Positions 1 to 10,176 of a stretch of DNA of 64,000 bases are shown here, piece after piece (position 1 is the stretch's first letter; each line of letters begins with the position of its first letter). Source of the stretch: Pigoraptor vietnamica (lineage: Eukaryota; Opisthokonta; Filasterea). The stretch covers positions 60,644 through 124,643 of the forward strand of contig CALSCQ010003162.1 in assembly GCA_943704525.1 (NCBI GenBank), in the 5' to 3' direction. The position numbers and the translations under genes are program-made. The notes under the pieces were generated by a model. It saw nothing but the letters and a program-made list of their open reading frames with translations. It did no database searches and had not been told where the DNA came from.

Positions 1-1671
1 GCCGAGGACGGCCCCAAGAAAGGTGCCAGCGACGCGACGCTTGTTGACACGCTTCGGCTGGACGTGGCACGTGAGCGCTCACAACGCGTTGCCGCCGAAG
101 AGGAGTGCGGCCGGCTTTCTGGCGTGCTTGATTCGCAACGGGCGGCGCATGCGGCGTGGCAGGAGGACAAGCTGGCACTCGAGGCGCGTGTCGCTGAGCT
201 GATGCACGATGTGGAAGCTGCGCGCGCATCCGTCGCGGAAATGGAAGAGGAGCGGAAGAAGGACAAGCGCCGCCTGGGTGTTGTGAAGGACTTCCTGGAG
301 GAAGAGACGGCGAAGGCCAAGGCCCGCGCCGCCGAGTGCGAGGCACGGGAAGAGAGCGCCCGCAACGAGCTCGGCGGGCGCATTACGGCGCTTGAGCGGC
401 AGTTGGCGGAGGCGCGCGGGCTGTGCGCGGCGCTGGAGCGCAAGGGTGCGGACGCCGAGGAGGCGCACGCGGCGCAGCTGGCGGAGGTCCAGCAGGCGCA
501 GGCGGCGTACATCGAAGAGATGCACCAGTCGCACGCCGCATACATCAACGAGCTGCAGCAGATGCACGCGGCGCAGGTCGCCGAGCTGCGGCACACATTT
601 TCCGCGCAGGTGGCCACCCTCCAGCAGTCGCATGCGGCTGCGCTCTCGGCAAGCCAGTTTGAGGCGGCATCGGCACAGGCGCGCGCGGACGCGGCGCACA
701 CGTCGGGAGCGCAGGCTGTGGAGAGCATGCGCACCGAGCACGAGCGCGTGTTCGCGGAAGTCACGCGGCGGCTTGCGGAGACGGAGCGGTTGTTGGAGGA
801 GCGCACGAAGGAGGTCGGCTTCCTCCGCGGGCGCCTGCAGGAACTGACGGACGCCAACCGCAAGATGCAGCAACAGCTCGCGGCGCGCCCGCGTACCCCG
901 CATGGCGCACCTCCGCCGTCGCAGGCGCCTACCGGACAGCACACTTCGCCCGTTACTGCTGCGGCTGCTCCCCTGCCGCCTCCCGGCGGACGCCACACCC
1001 CCGTGGGCTACGGTGCGCCGCAGTATGCAGACGGCGGTGCGCAGGGTCATGCACCCGCGTATCCCCCGGCCCATGCTGCTCACGGTGGACATCCACCCCA
1101 GGGGCCGCCACACGGCCAGCCTCCTGGCGTGCGTGCCCCGGCACCCGTGCCGACACGCCCGGCAGGCCCCGCCGGGCAACCCATGCCGCCACGCCCCCCC
1201 GGTGCATCGGGAGTCGCGCAGCCTCCCTTTGGGCAGCAGCCGCAACCGCAACAGCAGCAACAGCACCCGCCGCAGCATGCGCACCCACCACCCCGCGGTC
1301 CTCCGGCGTCCACTCCCGGCGCACCGCCGCCTGGTGCGCAGCAGCCTGGCGCGCCGCAGCCGCAGCGGCCACAGCGGCCTCCGTCGGCGGGACCACCGGC
1401 CGCGCAGTCACCTCCACGCGGGCCGCCGGATGCGAGCGGGATGGCACCGGCGGGACGGGGTGCGCCTGTGCGTCCTGGTGGACGGCGCCCGCCTCCGCCG
1501 CAGGGAGCGCAGCAGGCCCAGGGAGCAGCACTCGCCGCGGGGGCCTATCCGCCCAACGAAGGGCGGCCGCCGTCGGTGCAGCGTCAGCCCATTGCGGCAC
1601 CGCAGGGATACGGCAACGGCGATGGCGGCGACGGCCAACCGATGGAGCCCGTGTGGGTGACGATGACCTAG
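1..1671 (+). CDS. Coiled-coil protein with Pro/Gln-rich tail (5' partial)
   Basis: The reading frame is open from base 1, so the gene starts upstream of the window and the 5' end is missing. The first ~290 visible residues are rich in E, A, R, Q and L with heptad-like spacing and read as a long coiled coil. They include short near-repeats of the form Q-S/M-H-A-A around 480-640. From ~900 on, the protein turns abruptly to a low-complexity tail rich in P, Q, G, A and H, with no domain I can name, ending at a TAG at 1669-1671. The coiled-coil plus disordered Pro-rich layout is common in cytoskeletal, trafficking or condensate-forming scaffolds, but that is only a guess. No intron is needed in the visible part. 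The stop is 60 bp from the stop of the convergent glutaredoxin gene. Confidence 0.75.
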   Translation, partial: AEDGPKKGASDATLVDTLRLDVARERSQRVAAEEECGRLSGVLDSQRAAHAAWQEDKLALEARVAELMHDVEAARASVAEMEEERKKDKRRLGVVKDFLEEETAKAKARAAECEAREESARNELGGRITALERQLAEARGLCAALERKGADAEEAHAAQLAEVQQAQAAYIEEMHQSHAAYINELQQMHAAQVAELRHTFSAQVATLQQSHAAALSASQFEAASAQARADAAHTSGAQAVESMRTEHERVFAEVTRRLAETERLLEERTKEVGFLRGRLQELTDANRKMQQQLAARPRTPHGAPPPSQAPTGQHTSPVTAAAAPLPPPGGRHTPVGYGAPQYADGGAQGHAPAYPPAHAAHGGHPPQGPPHGQPPGVRAPAPVPTRPAGPAGQPMPPRPPGASGVAQPPFGQQPQPQQQQQHPPQHAHPPPRGPPASTPGAPPPGAQQPGAPQPQRPQRPPSAGPPAAQSPPRGPPDASGMAPAGRGAPVRPGGRRPPPPQGAQQAQGAALAAGAYPPNEGRPPSVQRQPIAAPQGYGNGDGGDGQPMEPVWVTMT

Positions 1672-1730
1672 GCGCTCAATGAAATCGTGTAATGTGTGGG
1701 AGATGAGGGGGCGTGACTTCTTTAATGGAG

Positions 1731-2408
1731 TTATGCAAGAAGAGTGGCGAGCTCCCCACTCTGGTGCTTTCGGTGCGTGTCGTCGCAGCCCCCGACGTGC
1801 TTGCCCTTGATGAAGACGTTGGGGACGGTCGACTGCCCCGTAAGCTGCTTCAGGGCGTCCTGCATCTGCGAACCCTTGGCTGCGCATGTGATACGTTCAC
1901 CGAGAATGAGAACGGCGGAAATGCTGTTGGCCGGAGACGCAAAACGCGACCAAACGGTCCCCTTCTACCGTGGCGGTGTTCTCCCACAGCACTAGCAAGA
2001 CACTGTTCTCCCACAGCAATGGCAAGACACAGCACTCGAGTGCACACCGCAGCCACGCACCAACGGTGTCCAGTTCGACGGCATGGAACGAAACGCCAAT
2101 CTTGTCAAAGAGACCCTTCACCTTCACGCAGTACCTGCTCAGCAAGGCAGCGGCAATAAGCGCAATACTCGCAAGCCAGCGAACAGAAGCACACGCGCGT
2201 CTGCCCCGGGGACTATGGACATTGCCCATACGCACGGGCAATAGGTCTTTGAGAAGACGACGACATTGTGCGCTGCGATGGTCCGCTGGACCTCCTCCTT
2301 CACATCGGCCATGTTGTGGGCGAGGGCGCGCGGGGCGACTTGCGGCAGGCGGGCAGAGAACAGACGGGCGGCGTAAAGGGGCTGGCGCGTGGCACCAACA
2401 AGGCTCAT
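1731..2408 (-). CDS. Dithiol glutaredoxin
   Basis: Three exons close in phase: 2236-2408, 2061-2134 and 1731-1879, giving 131 aa. Exon 1 ends inside the active site and exon 2 resumes with G-TAC-TGC, so splicing rebuilds a CPYC dithiol motif (SKTYCPYCVKVKGLF). Exon 3 carries GSQMQDALKQLTGQ, TVPNVFIKG (the cis-Pro TVP motif) and HVGGCDD (the GG glutathione-binding motif), all standard for the CPYC glutaredoxin class that reduces glutathione mixed disulfides. About 30 residues precede the internal Met of MADVKEEV; this stretch is rich in R, A, L and S and lacks acidic residues, so mitochondrial targeting from the first Met and a cytosolic form from the second are both possible. The gene is head to head with LRR1, only 140 bp between start codons. 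Confidence 0.9.
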
Positions 2409-2469
2409 CTTGGCTAATCTACGGAGGAGCGGGTGACTGCTGCCTGTTGTGCATGTGGGTCACCCATCG

Positions 2470-2477
2470 CACGTGAC
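2470..2477 (+). promoter_or_regulatory. CACGTGAC element in a 140-bp divergent promoter
   Basis: CACGTGAC lies between the divergent starts of the glutaredoxin (2408, minus) and LRR1 (2549, plus) genes. The core is an E-box/G-box, bound by bHLH-type factors in many eukaryotes. The same 8-mer recurs upstream of other genes in the window. Function is inferred only. Confidence 0.3.
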
Positions 2478-2548
2478 ACACTGCGCGCCAAAAATCAAAA
2501 AAACACCGCCGGCAATGGCAAACCCTGCCGATACCGAAACGGCTGCGA

Positions 2549-4106
2549 ATGAAGCTGCTCTGCGACGCCGAGCTGGTCGCCGGAGGGGCCGCCGCGACGG
2601 GCGCTCCGTCACGGCGGCCTGCGGCGGCGGCGGCGCTGGTGGTCTCACGGGAGGGCGGGCGATTGCGCCTCACGGTGCGAATGGCACGGGGCGGCGGGGC
2701 GTACGACGTGGGTGCTTTGTTTCTCATCCCATTCTCAGCCCATCTCCCTCACTTCCCATGGCGCCTCTGCTCATGATGCCGTTTGGTCCCTGTTTATTCA
2801 CGGCGCGCAGCTTGAGGGGAATGTGGCTCGCATCTTCTCGAAATTTGCGGACACGGGCAAGGCCACTATTCGCTTAGTGCGGCCGCCACACGACATATGC
2901 ATCAGCCGTGTGGGTGTGCGTTCTCATTCGCACATGTGGGGGCTTGTAATCGCATGGCCTTGCGCACTGCAGTCGTTGCAATGCAGTCTGACCTACCTGT
3001 GTGTACCGATCTCTCACTTTCAGGCCAAGGCGCCGTCGCTGCTCCGCTTTCTGTCTCTAGTCCACCGCGCTTCGGAGAAACCGTCCACTATTGCCGACGA
3101 AGACCTTTCTATCGGCGAAACTCCCTCTGTTCCTGTCAAGAAAAACGCCGAGGTGACAGCGCCAGTGGTGGGTGATCGGCCGAAGGGAGGCCTTGTCGGC
3201 GCCACGGACCTGCAGCGCCGCATGACGGTTGCGAAGGGGGCGCGCGCCATTCCAGCCGTCGTTCCGCCACAGCTGAGTGCGCTTGCCATCGAGGACCGCC
3301 GCGCACTCGAGTTGCTGCAGCAGACGGACGCGCTCGTGCTGCTCGAGACGCTCGAATTGTGCGGGTGTGCGCTTGACAAGGTGCCGCCGGCCGTGTCCTC
3401 CCTCACGGCGCTGACGACGCTCCGACTCCGGGGCAACCGCCTGCGCTCGCTGCCGGAGAGCATTGGGCGCCTGAGGGCCCTTGCGCACCTCGATGTGAGC
3501 GACAATGCCCTCGCGTGCCTCCCGCGAGCCCTTTTTGGCCTGCGTTCGCTCGCAACCCTCCGCGCGGCCAACAACAGGATCGCCGAACTGCCAGCGGCCA
3601 TTGCAGGCTTGAGCGCTCTACGTCACCTCGACGTCAGCGGAAATGCGCTCACGGCGCTTCCGCGCGAGCTCTTCCGACTGTCCCTGCGCGAGTTTCGCTT
3701 TGCGGGCAATGCCTTTGAGCGGCAGCGTCGCCTGGACCTCTCTGGCGTGCGCGCGCCAACACTCTTCGAGATCAGTGCGCGCGCGCTCCTGGCCATGCAC
3801 GTTGCCGACCGCGCCGTTCTCATGGGCGCGATGTTTGGCGACGCGGCGGAACTCCCGCCCTTTGTGGCCGAGGCGCTCGACGGCCGGCTGTGCATGCGCT
3901 GCGGCGGGGCTTACTACCAAGGCAACTGCATTGTGCTCGTGGACGTTGCGCGGCTGCCGCCCTCGTTCGCGTGCCAGACGGACGCCGACTGCGCCTCGCC
4001 CATGGTTGCCATCGAGCATAGGTGGTGCGCATGGCGTTGCGCGGCCGAAAATCCCGCTTTCCGGCGCGCACTCTCGGCGCGGCAGGGCGGCGAGCACCCC
4101 TCATGA
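2549..4106 (+). CDS. LRR1: LRR1 (PPIL5)-type leucine-rich repeat protein
   Basis: Exons 2549-2707, 2811-2909 and 3024-4106 join in phase 0 and give 446 aa. The N-terminus (MKLLCDAELV, then ARIFSKFADTGKATIRL and PPHDICIS) matches the PH-like start of animal LRR1, where M-K-L-x-C and F-x-K-F-x-D-x-G-K-A-T-x-R-L are conserved. Five or six leucine-rich repeats follow (~residues 195-320). The C-terminal domain has four or more cysteines (LCMRCGGAYYQ, later C-x-TDADC and C-AWRC) as in LRR1. In animals LRR1 is the substrate receptor of Cullin-2 E3 ligase that ubiquitylates the MCM7 subunit of terminated CMG helicase. I infer the same role here from the family. It shares a short promoter with glutaredoxin and ends 41 bp from the stop of the convergent PHLPP-kinase gene. 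Confidence 0.88.
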
Positions 4107-4147
4107 GATTCCCGATACCTGTTTTTATTGCGCGCGTGACGGCCGCT

Positions 4148-7100
4148 TTAGATCCATCCCTCGAAATCCGCCGGGTTCTGCGGCTCGATCTTCTTTGCGT
4201 CGGGCTTTGACGGGGGTGCGGCGGTGCCGTTCTCGAGCTTGGCCCACTCGACGCCCTTGAAGAAGGCGTGGTGGATGACGTCCTCCTCGTCCGCCGTGGA
4301 TCCGAGGCGCGCCGCAGGGTCGCGCTGGAGGAGCGCCTTGAGGAATTCGCGCGCGCCCTTGTTGAGGCTGTGGGGAAAGTACGGGTCGCGCCCGGTGATC
4401 TGCAGAGGGCACAAGTCAGTCGGCATGCGACACTAACAGGGGACGCAGGCGGGTGTGGGTTGCGCACCTGTGCGTTGAGGTCGGCAATGTTGTCCGAGAA
4501 GAACGGCGGGCGGCCGACGAGCATCATGTAGAGCACGACGCCGACGCCCCACCAGTCGACCGCCTTGCCGTACGTCTCCTTGCGCACCATCTCGGGCGCC
4601 ATGAAGGCGGGCGTCCCGCAAAACTCCTTTGAGCTCAGCCCGCTCGAGGAGAGGCCGAAGTCGGCAATCTGCGACAAATTAAACACGACATTAGGCAACG
4701 CATGCGCACGCACCCCGCCGGCGCACGTGACCCACCTTGACATTTCCGTGCTCGTCCAGCAGGAGGTTGTGGAGGCTCATGTCGCGGTAGATGATGCCGT
4801 GCCGGTGCAAGAACCGCAGCCCCAGCGAAATCTGCGCGCCGTAGAAACGCGCCCGCTTCTCAGGGAAAGCGTCCTCGGGGCGGTCGGGCACTTTGAACGT
4901 GCCGCCGCCGACGTACTCCATCACGAGGTAGATGCGCCGCGGCGACTCAAAGTGCGCGCGCAGGCACACGAGGCTTGGGTGCTGCAGCTTGGCCATCGAC
5001 TTCTCAACGTCGACCTCGGACGTCGTGGCGCTCGCGCGGCTGAGGATTTTGACGGCGACAAGCTTGTTGTTGTGCTTCGCGAGGACGACCTTGCCGAACG
5101 AGCCCTCGCCCAGCACGCGCACAAACGCATAGTCGGCCATGAATCCGCTGGGCGCCGACCCCTGCGACGCCGACGGGGCATCTGCGGTCTCCTGGAGCGC
5201 TTCGGGCGCAATGTCCGGATCGGCGCTGCGCTCGACTGCGGGTATATAACGGACAAAGTGAGCAGGGACGAGCAATCAAAACATTCCACAGCATGGCAAT
5301 TAGACGGCGCCACTCACACGGCGAGAAAGAGATGACCATGACCGTGATGTTATCCTCGGACCCAAGCGCGTACGCAAGGTCGCGGAGGCGCCGCGCCGCA
5401 AGCACGGGGTCGCCGTTCGCCGCCTCAACCTCGCGCGCGGCTTCTTCGTACGACAAGACGTCCCAGATCCCGTCGCATGCCATGATCGCAAAGCGGTCGG
5501 CTGCCTCCAGGTACGTCTGCGCGATCGCGGGGATCGGCGTGACAAAGGGGTGCATGTACGTGTCGCCAAGGCAGCGCGACGTGGCCAACACGCCACACAC
5601 GCGGTCCTCGTCGCCCAAAAATCCGCCGGACATCGAGATGCGCTCGCGCTCCGAGAGCGTCGACGCCTTGTGCTTCGTGCTGAGGACCTCGGTCGTGCCG
5701 TTAGCGCGCTGGACGACGAGCTCGGAGTCGCCGACATTCGCAACAAATGTGTGCGTGCGCGCACCCTCCAAGTTGCTGTACATGACCACGCCGGTCGAGC
5801 CACAGCGACGCGAAATGGCGCCGAGCGACCGGTGCGCCTGCAAGAACGATGTGTAAAGGGCGCGCTCCGCATTGCCGCCGTACGTGCGGAGCTCGTCCGC
5901 AAGGATCTGCGGATAAGTCTTCTCGAGCTGCTGCGCGACCTCCGGGCCGGAGTGCCCGTCGAACACGGCAAACAGCGCCGAGCCGTCGTTGCCGCCGTAC
6001 CCGGGCCGGCAAATGCGGCTGTCCTCCATGCGGGGGCGACGACCAAGCAGCTCGGCACACCCAAAGCACCACCGCCCCTTCATCGCCGTGCTCACGTGCT
6101 CGACCACGCCCGCGAGTTCCTTGGGCGGCTCGGGGACGGCGCCGGGGGCCAGGCCCTCGAGCGTGAGGCGGCGCAGCTTGGAGAGCGGGCGGGGGTCCCA
6201 CGACGACCAGTTGACCTTGAGGGAGGCGTTGCCCGAGAGGTCAATGTTCTCGATGCCGGTGCAGCGGAGCAGGCACTGGGGCGGCTCGCGCAGGCGGTTG
6301 CAGCTGAGGTCCACCGTGGCAAACGCGGCGTCCGTCGGCAGCGCCTTGACCTGCACAATGTGGTTGCCGGAGAGCGTCAGGTACACGAGCTTCTTCAGGC
6401 GCGCGATGCCCTCGGGGACCGACTGGATCTTGTTGCCAGCGAGGTGCAGGCCCTCGAGCGCCTCGCAGTGGCTGATCGACGACGGAATGGCGTCGATGTT
6501 GTTGAAATTCATCGCAACCACGCGCAGCTTGGGCGACGCGAGCACGCGCTTGAGGACGTCCGTGCCGAGATTGTTCTTCGCGAGGTACAGCTCCTCGATG
6601 CCGTTGATTTGCGGGTCCGCGAGGGGCGGCAGGTCCGACAGCTTGTTCTCGCTCACGTTGAGCACGCGGAGCATGAAGGCCAGCTCAAAGAGGCGCGGGG
6701 GCAGCTGGGCAATGCGGTTGCGCTGCAGCTCCATAATCTGGATGCGGCACTTGCCGACCTTCTGCGGTATCTCCTCCAGCTCGTTGTCGCCTACGAACAG
6801 CCACTTGAGCGAGGGCACGTTGAAGATGCGCTCGGGCAGCGTGCGGAGGCGGTTCCCCTTCAGGATGAGGCTCTCGATCGCGGGCAGGTCGCACACGGCG
6901 TCGGTGAGCTCTGAGAGCCCGTTGTGCGCGAGATTGATCTTGGTGATCAGCTGCGGAACAACGCCGCCAAACGAGAACGACGAGATCGAGTTCTCTTGGA
7001 GCGCAATGGCCGTGGCGCCCTCCATGGCCACGACCGCCTCCCCACCGATGGAGCAGTGCGTCAGGTCCACCGTCGACAGCTTCGCGAGGCGCGCAATTGC

Positions 7101-8439
7101 CTGCGGATACGCCGTGAAAATGTTGCCTCGAGCGTCGAGCTTTGTGAGCGAGCCGAGCGAGGCGATCGATGCCGGCAGGGACGAGAGGCGGTTGTGGCCG
7201 ACTTCGAGCCGCTCGAGCGCGCTGAGCGAGCCAATGTCGTCCGGCAGCTTGTAGATCAGATTGCCCGTCGCGATGAGCGACCGCAGCGACTTGAGCGACG
7301 ACACAAACGCGGGCAGCTCGGAGAACTTGTTGAAGGCAATCACGAGCGTCTGGAGGTTGAGGCGTGCGAGGTCGTCCGGGAGCGACGAGAGGCGGTTGGC
7401 GTGCACGGCCAGCGTGCGCAGCTTCGTCAGGCGTGCGATGTCGCGGGGTATCTCCGAGATGAGGTTGCGGCTGAGGTCGAGCTGCGAGCGTGCGTGTGAG
7501 CCGCGTGCAAGGGAATAGCCGCAAATGCACCACGCGCGATTTCCGCGTCTCACCTCCTCCAGTTGGCCGAGCTCGAACAGGCCGTCGGGCACTGCACGGA
7601 GCTCGTTCTCGCTGATGATGACGGTGACCATCGACTTGAAAGGCGCGAGGCTGGCGACCGACGTGAAGCAGTTGCGCGTGAGGTTCACGAGCGTCGTCGT
7701 CCCCGCGACGTTGTGGTAGTCCGCGGGCACGGCCGTGATGCTCTGCCCGGTGAGGTCGAGGATGTTCGGGTTCATGGAAATGGCCGACTTGATCTTCGTC
7801 ACCCACTTCTTGTGATCGACCTTCGTTTCAGCGGCAAAGTAGAACGACTTGCTGCCGCCGCTCGCAGGCTGGATCATGAAGCTGAGGTCGCGCTTGTTGG
7901 GCGTCTCCTCAAACCGCGCGCCAATGAGCTCAATCACGCCCTTCGCGTCCGACTCGCCCGGCGCAAAGTACTTGAGGCGCGATCCGACAATCTCGCAGTT
8001 GCGCTTCTCCCACTTTTTGATGAGCGCGTGGCCCTCCTTGAGCAGCGAGCCCCGCAGCGACGCGCTCTCGACATGCCCGCCGACGGCATTCGTCTGGCGC
8101 CCCGACAGAAAGCGGAAGTAGTACGAGTGGTCGCCGTCACTGACGTCCGCGAGCTGTCCCGCAGAAAAGCCCAGCCGCAGCAGCAGCTCAAAGTGCAGCT
8201 CGAGGGGGCGCGTGGAGGGAGGGAGCGGTCGCTCGCACCCATTGCTCGTGCTCAGGAACAGCGCGCCCCCAATGTCCGCGACGGTGGTCGCGAGGGTGCA
8301 TTTGACCACGGAGAACGTCGACAAGTCGGGCTGTGAAGCAGGCGTGTGAGTTGCGGTGCTGACACGGAGCGGCGACGGACCACGCATCACGCCCACACAC
8401 CTTGTAGACGCGAATCGCGCCCTCCTTGGGGTAATCCAT
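4148..8439 (-). CDS. PHLPP-like RA/PH/LRR/PP2C phosphatase fused to AGC kinase
   Basis: Six exons (8401-8439, 7554-8330, 5318-7481, 4736-5235, 4468-4668, 4148-4399) close in phase and give 1310 aa. Domains in order: RA-like segment (residues ~5-90, GAIRVYKPDLSTFSVV); PH domain (~98-200, ending KKWVTKIKSAI); about 18-20 leucine-rich repeats (~205-700); PP2C domain (~740-993) with RRPRMED, FAVFDGHSG, ANVGDSE, ACDGIWD and SEDN; then a kinase (~1025-1280) with LGEGSFGKV, VAVKIL, YRDMSLHN, IADFG, APEM and DWWGVG. RA-PH-LRR-PP2C is the PHLPP order; PHLPP dephosphorylates the tails of AGC kinases such as Akt. The kinase belongs to the AGC group and ends with FEGWI. All PP2C metal-binding acids are present. 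In the kinase catalytic loop the usual Lys of D-L-K-x-x-N is Ser. The fusion intron (5236-5317) has a GTGAGT donor and CAG acceptor and no in-frame stop precedes it. Confidence 0.85.
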
Positions 8440-9028
8440 TGCCGAAGAAACACGCCCCACGCGAATGACACCGGCACGTAGCGCAGGGCGACACAAGAGA
8501 GCCGTGTGCGTGTGCGCGATCGCAGTTGAAGGGGTGAATTGGTGCCCGGCTCTTTGTTGACAGTCGGTTCTCACCCCGGATGAACCGTTACATTACTGTT
8601 ACAAACCAAAACCCCCGGATCGACCGCCACCCTCCCACCCCGGATGAGGATGGCCTGTCGTGTGCCAATTGCCACACACACGGCTGATCCCTCCGTTCGT
8701 CGTCGCATCGTTCAAAGCGCACATCCCCATCCCCACGACCCAGCCCTCTTTTTACCCGACAGTGCGCGGAGTGCATCCAACCGTTTGGTCGGTCGCAACT
8801 TCGCGTCCATCCACACTCTGTCGCTCTCGTCCGCCGAGCAGGCTTCCTAAACGTGCGTAGTGGCTGGTTGTGCTGCGATGGGGGATGGGGTTATGGGCGC
8901 TTAGAGTGGGCGACTGAGGCAGCGCAGTCTATTAGGGGGATAGCGCTGGGTGTTGATCAGCACTGGCTTCACTAGTTTGAGTTGTTGCGGCTCTGAGCGT
9001 TGCTGTGTGTGTGCTCTGCAGACTCAAA
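8440..9028. other. Intergenic region, divergent promoter of PHLPP-kinase and RPL12
   Basis: This holds the upstream sequences of two head-to-head genes. Short open frames here have no recognisable product. I see no clear TATA box, repeat or RNA gene. The 30 bp before the L12 start include a GTGTGTGTGCTCTGCAG stretch that could be the acceptor of a 5' UTR intron. Confidence 0.5.
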
Positions 9029-9984
9029 ATGCCGCCCAAGATCGACCCCAACGAGATCAAGATTGGTGAGCGTCGTGTTGCTGGGACTCCGCTCACTGTC
9101 CCGTGTGCCCCTCCCGTATGCCCGCTGGCTGTCGTTTGCGTCGTTGTCACCTTTCGTGCGGCCTTGCGTCTATTGCCGACTGTCACCTGCACAGTCTGCC
9201 GTGGGTGTTCACTGGCTGAGTGAGTGTCGCTTGTTGCGTTTGCAGTCTACCTCCGCACGACGGGTGGTGAGGCTGGCGCTGCGTCGTCGCTCGCCCCCAA
9301 AGTCGGTCCCCTCGGTCTGGTGAGTGTGGCGATGTTGTATCGAGAAGAGCTATTGCGGTGTGCGAGGAAACGTGTTACTGAGACGGTACGCGCGCTACAG
9401 GCCCCCAAGAAGGTCGGCGACGACATCGCCAAGGCCACGCAGGACTGGAAGGGCCTCAAGATCACGGTCAAGCTCACGATTCAGAACCGTCAGGCCAAGA
9501 TTGACGTTGTCCCCAGCGCCTCGTCGCTCGTCATCAAGTACCTGAAGGAGCCTCCCCGTGACCGCAAGAAGGAGAAGAACAGTGGGTGTTGTGCAGTGCA
9601 CTGCCTTTGCCGTATCTCATGCTGCTTGGTTCCGCGCATTTCTTCGGGGGCTGTTTGTTGACGCTTTGATATTGTTGCTTTTCAGTCAAGCACAGCGGCA
9701 ACCTCACCCTTGACGAGATCATCGAGATTGCGCGCGTTATGCGCGAGCGGTCGATGGCGCGCACGCTCCAGGGCACCGTGAAGGAGATCCTCGGCACGGC
9801 CCAGTCTGTTGGCTGCACGGTCGATGGCCAGCCGCCGCACGACATCATTGACGGTATCAAGGCCGGCTCTGTCTCGATCCCGGTACGTTGAGTTGGACTT
9901 TGGTTTGGCCCGCGCACTCGCTTTCTTGCAGTTTTTGGGCATCGTCTTACGCTGTTCTTTCTTGTGCCATTTCAGGAGAAGTAA
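9029..9984 (+). CDS. RPL12: 60S ribosomal protein L12 (uL11)
   Basis: Five exons (9029-9065, 9246-9319, 9401-9581, 9686-9882, 9976-9984) close in phase and give 165 aa, the same length as animal L12. The protein starts [20 protein letters not shown] and contains [17 protein letters not shown]-like [14 protein letters not shown], the C-terminal rRNA-binding domain with [16 protein letters not shown] and [19 protein letters not shown], and PHDIIDGI. uL11 sits at the base of the ribosomal P-stalk and binds the GTPase-associated centre of 25S/28S rRNA. The last coding exon is only 9 nt (Glu-Lys-stop), so the reading frame depends on one late splice. Highly expressed in all eukaryotes; here it stands alone as usual for protists. 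Confidence 0.97.
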
Positions 9985-10176
9985 GGCCTCGAGGGCGGAT
10001 CATCCAATACAGAAAATGTGGATAACAACATTGGTGCGACGAATAAGTAATATTGTTGATTCTTCGAGAGGCGACGCGAAACGAAACGCAGCCAACACGC
10101 GCAATGGGCACATTGTTCAACGCGCACGCGCCAAGCGTGCGACGCTAACAGCGGAAGGGACTCTATGGCTAGACGG

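Noticed and set aside
79-1284. 401-codon open frame opposite the coiled-coil gene
   Set aside because: It is antisense to a well-formed coiled coil and is dominated by R and L from GC-rich codons.
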